NCBI RefSeq assembly: GCF_002101555.1
Contig: NZ_LQOL01000032.1
Span: forward strand, 1-64,000
Length of the DNA: 64,000 nucleotides
Origin: Mycolicibacterium canariasense
Lineage (GTDB): Bacteria; Actinomycetota; Actinomycetes; Mycobacteriales; Mycobacteriaceae
Direction: 5' to 3'
Part shown: positions 34,628 through 42,933 of the stretch, piece by piece
Layout of the letters: the number at the start of each line of letters is the position of its first letter
How positions within the stretch are numbered: position 1 is the first letter of the stretch
Made by a program: the position numbers and the translations under genes
Notes under the pieces: model-generated
Told to the model about the DNA's origin: nothing
What the model saw: the letters and a program-made list of their open reading frames with translations, nothing else
The model's database searches: none

Positions 34628-36343
34628 ATGACGGAGGACAGCAGACCGAGCTCGGCTTTCGCGTGGCGGCGGCCGGACGAGCTGCGGCGCATCCACGATC
34701 AGCTCGACGAGCTTGCGGCCGACCGGGATCAACTGGGACTGCTGCTCCAACTGGCCATCGAGATCAGCTCCGATCTGGAGCTGGATCCGACACTGCATCG
34801 GATCGTCCACGCCGCGCTCACGCTGACCACGGCACGCTACGGCGCGATCGGGGTGTGGGGGCCCGATAACCTGCTCACCTCGTTCGTGCACGAGGGTATG
34901 GACCCGCGCACCGTGCAGCGCATCGGTCACCTGCCGGTCGGCAAGGGGATATTGGGGGCGCTGCGGGAACGGACGGATCTGTTGCGCCTGGAGGATCTCG
35001 CCGAACACCCCGCCTCGGCCGGCTTTCCGGACGGTCACCCGCCGCTGCGGTCTTTTCTCGGCATGCCGATCCGGATTCGGGGTGAACCGTACGGCAGCCT
35101 GTACATGGCCGATGACCGGCCCGGGCACCGCTTCACCGCCGCCGATGAGCTGACGGTCCGCGCGCTGGCGTCGGTGGCAGCGGTCGCGATAGACAATGCG
35201 CGCTTGTTCAAGCAGATGCGGATGGCCGCGTCGTGGACGAATGCCAGTCGGGAGATCACCGCCGCAGTGCTCTCCGACGACCATCCCGAGTTGCTACGGC
35301 CGCTGCGGCTCATCGCCGAACGCGCTCTCGAGCTCACCGACGCTGAGCAGGCCATCGTGCTGATCCCCGATGACCCGGATGCCGTCGTGGACGAGGTGCA
35401 GACGTTGCTGGTGTCCGCCGCCGTCGGCACGTATGCCGACGACGTGCTCGGGCAGCGCATCCCGGTGAGCGGCTCCACCACCGGAGAGGTCTTCCGCTCC
35501 GGTGAGCCGATGATCACCGAGACGTTCCGCCGGCCGATCGAGGCCTTCACCGATGCCGGTGAACGTCCGGCGATCGTCGCACCGTTGCGGGCCGAGCAGC
35601 ACACCCTGGGCGTGATCGCCGTGGCACGCAACGCTTCTGCGCCGCCGTTCGACACCTCCTATCTCAGCCTGGTGCGCGACTTCGCCGGCCATGCGGCCAT
35701 CGCGCTCACAATTGCCAGGGCCCGGCGCGACACCGCGGAACTCAACCTGCTTTCCGACCGAGAGCGCATCGCCCACGACCTGCACGACCAGGTGATCCAA
35801 CGCGTGTTCGCGGTGGGGATGGATCTGCAAGGGGTCATCGCCCGCATGCGTAACCCCCAGTTGGTCCAACGGGTTTCCCGGTCGGTCGACGAACTGCAAT
35901 CGGTGATCACCGATATCCGCACCACCATCTTCAATCTGCAGAAGTCGTCGGCAACGCACGAGGGTTTCCCGTCGCGTATCCATGACCTGTTCGAAAGCCT
36001 CACCGAAAACATCGATGTGGCCGCCTCGCTGAACGTCAGCGGTCCGCTGAGCGTCGTCACGGCCACCCTCGCCGACCATGCGGAAGCCGTTTTCACCGAG
36101 GCGCTGAGCAATGCGATCCGCCACTCGGGCGCCACCGAGATCATCGCGAGCATCACGGTCGATGACGAACTGTCCATCACGGTCTCCGACAACGGCAGAG
36201 GCATACCGCCCGACAACCGGCGCAGCAGCGGGCTACGCAATCTGGCCCGGCGGGCCGAGTCGGCCCATGGCGAGTTCACCGTCGGAGATCGCGCGGGTGG
36301 CGGTACCGAAGTCGTATGGAGTGTGCCGCTCACCGTGGAATGA
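34628..36343 (+). CDS. dosS: Redox/oxygen sensor histidine kinase DosS/DevS
   Basis: This 571-residue sensor kinase partners DosR. Domains: GAF-A (about 50-190), GAF-B (about 215-360), HisKA_3 (about 375-440) and HATPase (about 470-570). GAF-A keeps the haem region HPASAGFPDGHPPLRSFLGM, where His137 matches the DosS proximal haem ligand (His149 in M. tuberculosis), and Tyr159 matches distal Tyr171. The H-box is ERIAHDLHDQVIQ, with His386 the likely phosphorylation site; the G-box is DNGRGIPPDN. No ribosome site is strong. No dosR follows, so this sensor gene is an orphan, about 14 kb from dosR. No DosR box was seen upstream. Confidence 0.93.
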   Translation: MTEDSRPSSAFAWRRPDELRRIHDQLDELAADRDQLGLLLQLAIEISSDLELDPTLHRIVHAALTLTTARYGAIGVWGPDNLLTSFVHEGMDPRTVQRIGHLPVGKGILGALRERTDLLRLEDLAEHPASAGFPDGHPPLRSFLGMPIRIRGEPYGSLYMADDRPGHRFTAADELTVRALASVAAVAIDNARLFKQMRMAASWTNASREITAAVLSDDHPELLRPLRLIAERALELTDAEQAIVLIPDDPDAVVDEVQTLLVSAAVGTYADDVLGQRIPVSGSTTGEVFRSGEPMITETFRRPIEAFTDAGERPAIVAPLRAEQHTLGVIAVARNASAPPFDTSYLSLVRDFAGHAAIALTIARARRDTAELNLLSDRERIAHDLHDQVIQRVFAVGMDLQGVIARMRNPQLVQRVSRSVDELQSVITDIRTTIFNLQKSSATHEGFPSRIHDLFESLTENIDVAASLNVSGPLSVVTATLADHAEAVFTEALSNAIRHSGATEIIASITVDDELSITVSDNGRGIPPDNRRSSGLRNLARRAESAHGEFTVGDRAGGGTEVVWSVPLTVE

Positions 36344-36388
36344 ATCCGCGCCGGTGCGGCCCGCGGCGTCCGGGGTTCGGTGAGCGGT

Positions 36389-36408
36389 CGTGGGACCAAG
36401 GTCCCCAC
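36389..36408. promoter_or_regulatory. DosR box before the usp at 36500
   Basis: Core GGGACC-AA-GGTCCC is a near-perfect palindrome, 92 bases before the usp start. A weak half-site follows at 36415. Confidence 0.82.
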
Positions 36409-36499
36409 GCGCACAGACCAAAGCCAGTCGTGATGGACCCTCACGCGGTCATAGCCTCAGGTGATCACTGACGTGTTCGGATGACCGAAAGTCTTGCCC

Positions 36500-37375
36500 A
36501 TGGACGCCTCCACCCCGCCGGTCGTTGCCTACGTCGACGGATCGTCGTCCTCGAAGGCTGTTGTACGGTACGCGGCACGGGAGGCGACCGGCCGCGGAAC
36601 CGGCCTATTGCTGCTCGCCGCGCTGCCGGTTTTGGACGGCACCCGTACTACCCGCGAACGGCAGGCCGCGGAGGTGCTCCGCTCGGCAACGACGGAGGCT
36701 CTCGGTGCGGCGGGTGCCGATCTGCGGGTCGGTACCCGAGTCGATTGCGGCGCTGAGGCAGACATTCTCGTCACCCGCCCGCACCGGGCAGCGCTGCTGT
36801 GCCTCGACGCGCAGGACGCGCGAGCATCAGCAGTATTGGGTGCGGCGCGGTCACCGGTGCTGTTGTTATGGAATCCGCAGCGACAGCGGTGGGCGTCCGA
36901 GGACGGATGGGTGGTCGCGGTCATCGCAACGGAGGCGGCTGCGGCGAGGGTGCTGCACGCTGCGATGCGCGAGGCGCGGCTGCGCGACAGTGCCGTGATG
37001 GTGCTGGCTCCGCACGGAACAGAACCCGATGCGTATACGCGCGAGGCCCGATCGGTCTGTCCGGAGGCTGATCTCGATGTATGGGTGATGCCGCGGCCGA
37101 CGGACCTGATCGCGATGGTGTTGCAGCATCCCGATCTGGATCACCTGATCGTCACCACAGCCGATGACACGGCACTGCTGGCTTCGCTGGTCGGAAACCG
37201 GGAATTGGACGCGATGCAGGCGCGGCTGGAGGTACTCGTGCTGCCACGGGCAGAGAACGATGACGAACGATGCGACGACGACAAGTCAGGGCCAGAGATG
37301 ACATTCGGCCCTGTTCGACGCGAGTTCAGCGGGATTACCGTGCATGACAACCGAATAGAAGGGCTGCGACGATGA
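36500..37375 (+). CDS. USP-like protein, degenerate
   Basis: This 291-residue protein has two USP-type halves: PPVVAYVDGSSSSKAVVRYA at the start and GWVVAVIATEAAAARVL near residue 139. Both ATP loops are lost (CLDAQDARASAVLGAARS; TADDTALLASLVGNRE). The ATG at 36500 is used; the ribosome site is poor. The last 30 residues, with DDERCDDDKSGPE, are an acidic extension. It is likely a regulatory or structural USP relative, possibly transcribed with the two following genes. Confidence 0.75.
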   Translation: MDASTPPVVAYVDGSSSSKAVVRYAAREATGRGTGLLLLAALPVLDGTRTTRERQAAEVLRSATTEALGAAGADLRVGTRVDCGAEADILVTRPHRAALLCLDAQDARASAVLGAARSPVLLLWNPQRQRWASEDGWVVAVIATEAAAARVLHAAMREARLRDSAVMVLAPHGTEPDAYTREARSVCPEADLDVWVMPRPTDLIAMVLQHPDLDHLIVTTADDTALLASLVGNRELDAMQARLEVLVLPRAENDDERCDDDKSGPEMTFGPVRREFSGITVHDNRIEGLRR

Positions 37376-37452
37376 ACGATTCGAACCAACCGGGCCGAGA
37401 TCGGGCTGTCGGCGTGTGCGTCGACGAGCACGTGCGGTCGTCGCGCTGAATC

Positions 37453-37995
37453 ATGACCACGATTCGCGCGTCCCGGCGTCGTTGGTATCGCTCGGTGGCG
37501 GCGGTAGCCGCTGTCACGTTCGGTGTCGCCGGGCTGGTCGTCGCGGCGATGGTGGTGATCGGTCGGTCCGGCGCCCCGCAGGACACGGGCCATATCACCC
37601 GGTCCGAGCGTGCGGCGTTCGTGCAATGGTGGTCGGTCACGTACGGCGAGGTGACGGCGTTACAAAATGCGCTCGACGAAGCGCAGCGTTCGGTGCAGCG
37701 CGGTGACCGGCCCGGACTCACCGCGGCATGCCAGAGGATGCATGACATCGCCGCCGTCGAACTCGTCGCCCATCTGCCCGCACCGCAACCGGATCTGAGC
37801 GCCGAACTCGAGGCGGCGGCCACAGACGCTCACGCCGCGGCGCATATGTGCCTGTCGGTATTGGAGCAGACGCAGAACAGCTACGACGCGGAGTTCGTGT
37901 CCGATGTCGATCAGGCGGATCGGCAGTTGAGAGCCGCGGTGGAGAACGCCGACAAGTACCTTGCCGGGGAGTCCACAGAATCGGCCGGCCAATGA
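37453..37995 (+). CDS. Membrane-anchored protein, unknown function
   Basis: This 180-residue protein has a basic start, one signal-anchor helix (about 14-37), and an extracytoplasmic helical part with VQWWSVTYGEVTALQNALDE, two cysteines (TAACQRM, HMCLSV) and a C-terminal DVDQADRQLRAAVENADKYL. It resembles small mycobacterial secreted or membrane-tethered helical proteins. No family name can be given. It sits between a degenerate usp and an alpha/beta hydrolase on the same strand. Confidence 0.7.
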   Translation: MTTIRASRRRWYRSVAAVAAVTFGVAGLVVAAMVVIGRSGAPQDTGHITRSERAAFVQWWSVTYGEVTALQNALDEAQRSVQRGDRPGLTAACQRMHDIAAVELVAHLPAPQPDLSAELEAAATDAHAAAHMCLSVLEQTQNSYDAEFVSDVDQADRQLRAAVENADKYLAGESTESAGQ

Positions 37996-38076
37996 CCGTC
38001 GATGGTGTCGTGTCCGGATCGGGTGGTGACCGAGTGCTCCTGCGTCCGGCCAGTTCTCGCGGATAGCGTCGACACG

Positions 38077-39348
38077 ATGAGATCGCCACTGCACGGAGTG
38101 CTCCGACCGCTCACCCGGACCGGTGGGTACTACGCACGGTCCTGGCGGGACTACCTGTACGGCGACTCACCGGATCTGCCCGTCGCCCGGCCGACGTTGG
38201 CCCTGACGGCCGAGGCCCTCCGCGATGAGGTTGCGTTGATCGGTCTTCGCGCCCGCCGCCCACTCGGCGACGAGCATGAGTTCGAGCGGATTCACGGCGA
38301 AGTTGTCGCCGCGCTGGAGTTCTACGGTGCCCGCGGGTGTTTGGCCGAGCCCACCAGCTTCTTCACCGCGCCAGGTCCGTTGGCGGATGTCGAGGTGACC
38401 CCAGTACGGCGCGGAAGCCGGTTCTACGCCCGGATGCGCTGGGAAAGCGGCTTTGCTCCGGGCCCAGGTGAGCCCGGCGGGACGCGATGGACCACGTATC
38501 GCGCGAACGCCAGGGCATATGGACTTCTGCTGCGCCACCACGAGCCGCGTCCGTGGTTGGTGTGCGTGCACGGAACCGAAATGGGCCGGGCGGCCATCGA
38601 TCTCGCATTGTTCCGGGCCTGGTATCTGCACGATGCACTGGGGCTCAATGTGGTGCTCCCGGTGCTTCCAATGCACGGACCCAGGGCCAAGGGATTGCCC
38701 AAAGGTGCGGTCTTCCCCGGCGCGGACATTCTCGACGATATCCACGCGACAGCGCAGGCCGTATGGGATATCCGCGGTCTGTTGGCCTGGATCCGCCAGC
38801 AGCAGCCAGGGGCCGCGGTCGGACTGTACGGACTGTCACTGGGTGGTTTCATCGCCGCGCTGGTGGCAAGCCTTGATCGGGACCTGACGTGTGCGGTGCT
38901 GGGCGTGCCGGTCGCCGACCTCATCGACCTGCTGAGCCGGCATTCCGGTCTGGGCCGCGATGATCCGCGACGCCGAACAATCCTGTTGGCCACCGCGCTC
39001 GGTCGGATGATCTCACCGCTTGCCCTGTCGCCACGTGTCCCGCCCGCCGGGAGATTCATCTACGCGGGTCTGGCGGATCAGGTGGTGCACCCCCGCGAAC
39101 AGGTCACCAGACTGTGGGAGCACTGGGGCCGGCCGCAGATCGAATGGTATAGCGGTGGGCACACCGGGTTCTTCCACTCGCGCCCGGTGAACCGCTTCGT
39201 GGTCGATGCGTTGGTGCGGTCCGGCCTTGTCGCGCAGGGCGTCGGTCTGCCGGGTCCCGCTGAGTTGGCCGACTCTGCCCAGACGACAGTCAGCGCGAGC
39301 GCACCACCACGATCGGTGCCTTCGCCGCCTGGGCCACGGTGCCGCTGA
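38077..39348 (+). CDS. Alpha/beta hydrolase family protein
   Basis: This 423-residue hydrolase has [20 protein letters not shown] near residue 165, the nucleophile elbow [15 protein letters not shown] (serine in G-L-S-L-G), [20 protein letters not shown] (acid) and [13 protein letters not shown] (histidine). The N-terminal 110 residues are a helical region. The ATG at 38077 is the first in-frame codon after the preceding gene, with no strong ribosome site. The last 37 residues are Pro/Ser/Arg-rich and overlap the convergent usp by 59 bases, so the true family end is near VRSGLV and the tail is an add-on. Confidence 0.82.
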   Translation: MRSPLHGVLRPLTRTGGYYARSWRDYLYGDSPDLPVARPTLALTAEALRDEVALIGLRARRPLGDEHEFERIHGEVVAALEFYGARGCLAEPTSFFTAPGPLADVEVTPVRRGSRFYARMRWESGFAPGPGEPGGTRWTTYRANARAYGLLLRHHEPRPWLVCVHGTEMGRAAIDLALFRAWYLHDALGLNVVLPVLPMHGPRAKGLPKGAVFPGADILDDIHATAQAVWDIRGLLAWIRQQQPGAAVGLYGLSLGGFIAALVASLDRDLTCAVLGVPVADLIDLLSRHSGLGRDDPRRRTILLATALGRMISPLALSPRVPPAGRFIYAGLADQVVHPREQVTRLWEHWGRPQIEWYSGGHTGFFHSRPVNRFVVDALVRSGLVAQGVGLPGPAELADSAQTTVSASAPPRSVPSPPGPRCR

Positions 39349-40153
39349 CGGAGCCCAGAAGGGCTCCCGTCACCGCCCCGTATCCATGACTTCCGACGAC
39401 GACAAGTTGCGCGGTGTCGGACAGTTCGACCAGTCGTCGGGCCGGCTGGTCGGGAACCACCACGCGCTGCACGTTCACCTGTGGGTAGCGGCGTTGCCAG
39501 GAGGCCAGCTGTCCGGCGACCTCGGCATCGACGTCCGGTCGCAATTCATCCCAGTCGAAGCCGGGCAGCTCGAAGGCCCCCGCGGACCACCACGCGTGCA
39601 GGGCGACGAGATCGACACCGCGGCGACCAGCCTCCTCGAACGCCAGGGTGGTCGCTTCCTCGGACGCGGTGGACCCGTCATAACCCAGCAGGACCGGGGC
39701 ACGGGAGCCCGACGGCCGGTGTCCGTCGTGAATCACCGCCACGGGGCAATGGGCGCGATGCACAACGGCGGTGCTGACACTGCCCAGAACGGTACGGGCG
39801 AGCGCTCCGCGGCCACGTGCCCCCACCGCGACCATTCCGGCCGTGCGTGACGCGTCGATCAACGCGGCGGCCGGCGCTGCCTGCGCGTACTCGCTGACCA
39901 CGTCGACGGATCCGTTCGTCGCCTCGCGCACGGTGCGGGCAGCCGCGTGCAGAATGTCCTTGCCACGGTCGAGCTGCCATTCCAGATATCCGCTCGGCGC
40001 CGGTGCCACCGGCCAGGCGGCGATCGGCGGCGCGGCGGCGTGCAACAGGACCAGCGTTGCACCGTGCAGCGCCGACTCGGCGGCGGCCCACTCCAAGGCG
40101 ACCTGTCCGGGATCCGAACCATCCACGCCGACAACGATTTTCTCGATCTTCAC
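39290..40153 (-). CDS. Tandem universal stress protein, both ATP motifs intact
   Basis: This 287-residue USP has canonical motifs [15 protein letters not shown] and [15 protein letters not shown]. Domain starts are [12 protein letters not shown] and [11 protein letters not shown]. The GTG at 40153 is chosen because VKIEKIVVG begins the domain and AGGGCAAC precedes it; the frame stays open to 40351 through DosR boxes, which argues against longer starts. It faces a small membrane gene across three DosR boxes. Confidence 0.9.
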   Translation of the reverse strand: MKIEKIVVGVDGSDPGQVALEWAAAESALHGATLVLLHAAAPPIAAWPVAPAPSGYLEWQLDRGKDILHAAARTVREATNGSVDVVSEYAQAAPAAALIDASRTAGMVAVGARGRGALARTVLGSVSTAVVHRAHCPVAVIHDGHRPSGSRAPVLLGYDGSTASEEATTLAFEEAGRRGVDLVALHAWWSAGAFELPGFDWDELRPDVDAEVAGQLASWQRRYPQVNVQRVVVPDQPARRLVELSDTAQLVVVGSHGYGAVTGALLGSVSGTVAQAAKAPIVVVRSR

Positions 40154-40197
40154 GTGTTGCCCTGCCGTCCTCTCTCGGTTCCGGGAACGAGCGGCTG

Positions 40198-40217
40198 CCC
40201 AGGACTCTAGTCGTAGC
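40198..40217. promoter_or_regulatory. DosR box 1 of 3, usp/membrane-gene intergenic
   Basis: Core AGGACT-CT-AGTCGT lies 45 bases before the usp start at 40153. Confidence 0.6.
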
Positions 40218-40230
40218 GCTCGACCGCGAC

Positions 40231-40250
40231 CTAGAGCCATATGTCCCACA
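40231..40250. promoter_or_regulatory. DosR box 2 of 3
   Basis: Core GAGCCA-TA-TGTCCC: strong right arm, moderate left arm. Its centre is 33 bases from that of box 1. Confidence 0.55.
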
Positions 40251-40265
40251 TGCGACCGCGCCCGT

Positions 40266-40285
40266 GAAGGGACTTCAGGCCCTAG
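40266..40285. promoter_or_regulatory. DosR box 3 of 3
   Basis: Core GGGACT-TC-AGGCCC is the best of the three, 79 bases before the plus-strand membrane gene. Confidence 0.75.
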
Positions 40286-40363
40286 TGCCCGGGTCACACG
40301 GGGTGATGTGATTCCCCGACGTCCCGCGACACGCCGGGGACGAGCGAACAAGGAAGTGGGCTG

Positions 40364-40723
40364 ATGGATACTTCGACTGGCGTCTCGGCGGAGAAATCTG
40401 TCTCAGAGCGGCGCGGCGGAAGCCCCGTGTGGCTCAACTGGCTGTTGGCGCTGTTGACCGTGCCGGTTGCGATGGCGGTGATGCTGTTCGCTTTCGCCGC
40501 CGTGATGGGCCTTGCGCGATGCACCGAGGGTGCGTGCCCCCATATGGGTCCCGGGGAATTCTGGTTCGGGATTCTCGGGTACGGCCCGCCATTCGTGGCT
40601 TTGGCGGCGATCGTCGCATCATTCTTCACCGCATCGCGCAAACACGCGGTCTGGGTCCCGGTGGTGGCACTCGGACTTCTGGCCGCCGATCTCGCCGTCC
40701 TGGCGATCACCTTCCGGGCATAG
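40364..40723 (+). CDS. Small membrane protein, unknown function
   Basis: This 119-residue protein has three predicted helices (about 23-52, 69-90, 95-117). A cytosolic N-terminus with [12 protein letters not shown] precedes [20 protein letters not shown]; a short loop with two cysteines ([11 protein letters not shown]) joins helices 1 and 2. The GGAAGTGGG ribosome site is good. DosR boxes lie upstream. It is possibly a stress-linked membrane subunit; no family was recognised. Confidence 0.72.
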   Translation: MDTSTGVSAEKSVSERRGGSPVWLNWLLALLTVPVAMAVMLFAFAAVMGLARCTEGACPHMGPGEFWFGILGYGPPFVALAAIVASFFTASRKHAVWVPVVALGLLAADLAVLAITFRA

Positions 40724-40731
40724 GTCCCTTG
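40712..40731. promoter_or_regulatory. Weak DosR-like half-site before acg
   Basis: Right arm GGTCCC is perfect, the left arm CGGGCA poor. It overlaps the end of the membrane gene. A second weak match (ACGACC-TC-CGACCC, 40735-40748) follows. Both lie 70-100 bases before the acg ATG. Confidence 0.35.
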
Positions 40732-40819
40732 CCCCGACGACCTCCGACCCTTGACGGCGCCGCTCATCGAACGCGCATAGTCGAAGGGCAGCACCATTCG
40801 AAGCAGAGGTACGGCCATC

Positions 40820-41812
40820 ATGTCCGGTTATCGTCTCGACGCCGAAACGGCGAATGCCGCGTTGTCACTGGCAACGCGCGCGCCATCGGTACACAATTCA
40901 CAACCCTGGCACTGGCGCGTCGGACCGCACAGTGTGCACTTGTTCGCCGAGCGGTCATTGCAGCTCGAGCACACCGATCCTGATGGCCGCGACCTTGTCG
41001 TCAGTTGCGGCATCGCGCTGAACCATTGCACCGTCGCGCTGGCGGCACTGGGCTGGCAGGCCAAGATTCATCGGCTTCCCAACCCAGAAGAGCCGGATCA
41101 CCTCGCGTCGCTGGAGCTTCACCGCAGCCCGGCCGGGGAGACGGATATCTCACTGGCGTCGGCGATCCCGCGCCGCCGAACCGACCGGCGGCACTTCAGC
41201 GCGTGGCCGGTACCACCGGGGCACGTCGCCATGATGGGTGCCCGCGCAGCGAGAATGGGTGTCACGATGCGGCGCATCGATCCCGACGAGGATTTCCGCG
41301 CAATCCTGGAGCGCGCCCGGCGCCGGCACGGCGAGGACGCCGGCTACCTGAGCGAACTGGCGGCGTGGAGTGGGCGTTACGGTGCGGTGGCAGGCGTTCC
41401 TGCGCGTAACACCCCGGAGCCGGACCCGGCCGCCCAGGTGCCCGGGCGTATCTTCGCGGGTGCGGCGCTGTCTCAGCCCGAGGATTCGACCGCCGCGGAC
41501 GATCACGGCGTCGTGCTGGCACTCGGGACCGCCGCGGACGATGCGGTGGCGCGTCTGCGAGCCGGTGAAGCGACCAGTCAGATCCTGTTGACTGCAACAT
41601 CCATGGGACTGGCAAGCTGCATCTTCACCGAGCCGTTGGAGCTTCCCGAGACACGTGATCAGTTGCAGGCCAAAGTGTTCAGCGGTAGCCATTTCCCCCA
41701 GGTGTTGCTACGCATCGGTTGGCTGCCGCCGAACGCCGACCCGTTGCCTGCGACCCCCCGGCGCGCGATCGGTGATGTTGCGGGCCGACTGGACGGCGAA
41801 CCGTTGGACTAG
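40820..41812 (+). CDS. Acg-family nitroreductase-like protein
   Basis: This 330-residue protein is of Acg (Rv2032)/Rv3127 size. Motifs are ATRAPSVHNSQPWHWRV at residues 18-34, VVSCGIALNHCTVALAALGW, PRRRTDRRHFSAWPV, DHGVVLALGTAADD and SMGLASCIFTEPLEL. Known relatives bind FMN and lack ordinary nitroreductase activity, perhaps storing flavin. AAGCAGAGGTACGG precedes the ATG. It is monocistronic or leads into the Rv1733c-like gene, which has its own DosR box 83 bases upstream. Confidence 0.9.
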   Translation: MSGYRLDAETANAALSLATRAPSVHNSQPWHWRVGPHSVHLFAERSLQLEHTDPDGRDLVVSCGIALNHCTVALAALGWQAKIHRLPNPEEPDHLASLELHRSPAGETDISLASAIPRRRTDRRHFSAWPVPPGHVAMMGARAARMGVTMRRIDPDEDFRAILERARRRHGEDAGYLSELAAWSGRYGAVAGVPARNTPEPDPAAQVPGRIFAGAALSQPEDSTAADDHGVVLALGTAADDAVARLRAGEATSQILLTATSMGLASCIFTEPLELPETRDQLQAKVFSGSHFPQVLLRIGWLPPNADPLPATPRRAIGDVAGRLDGEPLD

Positions 41813-41836
41813 CACCCTGGCCAAAGGTCGACCCAG

Positions 41837-41856
41837 GCGGTGACCTTGGACCCTAA
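41837..41856. promoter_or_regulatory. DosR box before the Rv1733c-like gene
   Basis: Core GTGACC-TT-GGACCC lies 65 bases before the GTG at 41921. Confidence 0.72.
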
Positions 41857-41920
41857 GCGTTTTGGCCAACGTCGGACATGCTGGGGACATCACTACCGGT
41901 CGGCTATTGGAGGAGCGGAC

Positions 41921-42541
41921 GTGGACAGTTTCATCATCGGTCTCGGCGGCGTTGCCGGAGCCCGCTTGCTCAGTCGTAATCCGCTGGTGCGAATCAGCGA
42001 CCGAATCGAGGATCTGGCCATGGTTCTCGCGATGGTGTTCGTCGTTTTGGCTACACCGGTTGCGGCGGCCGTCGGTACCGCGGTCCACGACACCCAGGCA
42101 CACCGGTACGCCGACCAGGCGGCAACCCGCCACCTGGTGCAGGCCACCGCCCAAGACGACACCACGGTCGTTCAGCAGCGCACCCAGAGCACCGAGAGCA
42201 CCGAGAGCACGTACGCCGCGCGGGCTCGCTGGACCGCCGCCGGCGCCGAACACGAGGGCGTGGTGCCCTGGCCGGGCCCGGCCGAAGCCGGTGCACAAAC
42301 TGATATCTGGGTGGATTCGGCGGGCCTGAACACCAAGGCTCCGACCGATGTCCGCCAAGCGGTCTCCGACGCGGTGGCGGTGGCCGCGCTGCTGTGGGGC
42401 GGCACCGCCGCCGCATCGGCCGGCTCCGTTTGGGTGGTGCGGCGGCGCCTCGACCGGGTCCGACAGGCAGCGTGGGATCGGGAGCTCGCCGCGGCGCTGG
42501 ACGGACCCGGCGGCCGGGCACCACATCGGTTCGACAGCTGA
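41921..42541 (+). CDS. Rv1733c-family membrane protein
   Basis: This 206-residue two-helix membrane protein is similar in layout to latency antigen Rv1733c. SRNPLVRISDRIEDLAMVLA starts helix 1, then VAAAVGTAVHDTQAHRYADQ, an extracytoplasmic middle with ARWTAAGAEHEGVVPW and TDIWVDSAGLNT, helix 2 (about 145-170) and a basic tail RRRLDRVRQAAWDRE. The GTG at 41921 follows GGAGGAG. Function is unknown in any mycobacterium. The next gene starts inside its stop codon (tgATG). Confidence 0.9.
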   Translation: MDSFIIGLGGVAGARLLSRNPLVRISDRIEDLAMVLAMVFVVLATPVAAAVGTAVHDTQAHRYADQAATRHLVQATAQDDTTVVQQRTQSTESTESTYAARARWTAAGAEHEGVVPWPGPAEAGAQTDIWVDSAGLNTKAPTDVRQAVSDAVAVAALLWGGTAAASAGSVWVVRRRLDRVRQAAWDRELAAALDGPGGRAPHRFDS

Positions 42542-42933
42542 TGAGTCTCAACACCACGGACCACGGTCCGGCACCGTCGCTGCTGGGGGACGAGCTGGAC
42601 GGCTTGGTATCCATGCTGGCGACGAGGTTTCCCGGGCACTCCCGGATGGAGATCACCCAGCTGGTGACGACGACGTATCACCGACTGGCGGGCGGTGCGC
42701 GCATCACCGCCCATCTCATTCCGCTCACCCTCAACGTCAGTCGGCGAGCGCTGACCCGGCAGCAGCGGTCGCCGGCTGGCTCATCGGATATGGATGGACT
42801 GCCCCGAGGCCAAACGCTGAACGTGGCCCCGGCATTCGACCTCGATAGTGGGTGCCCCGGTGGGATCGGCGGTGACGTCGGCTTCCCGCCCGCTGATCAC
42901 CAGATGCAGACGGTGGCCGCGGTACCACAGTGA
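42541..42933 (+). CDS. Three-helical-bundle dimerisation-domain protein with antisense-overlapping tail
   Basis: The ATG overlaps the Rv1733c-like stop by one base. Residues 13-75 (LLGDELDGLVSMLATRFPGH, ITQLVTTTYHRLAGGARIT, LTLNVSRRALTRQQR) match small actinobacterial three-helical-bundle proteins that usually end near residue 75. Here the frame runs on to residue 130, and its last 50 codons lie antisense to the GH65 gene. The tail (GCPGGIGGDVGFPPADHQMQ) has no family look, so the stop was probably lost or the shorter form is the functional part. The role is unknown. Confidence 0.65.
   Translation: MSLNTTDHGPAPSLLGDELDGLVSMLATRFPGHSRMEITQLVTTTYHRLAGGARITAHLIPLTLNVSRRALTRQQRSPAGSSDMDGLPRGQTLNVAPAFDLDSGCPGGIGGDVGFPPADHQMQTVAAVPQ

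Noticed and set aside
34628..34760. GGGACT-like string within dosS (near 34733)
   Set aside because: Only one arm matches and it lies inside coding sequence, so it is not listed as a DosR box.
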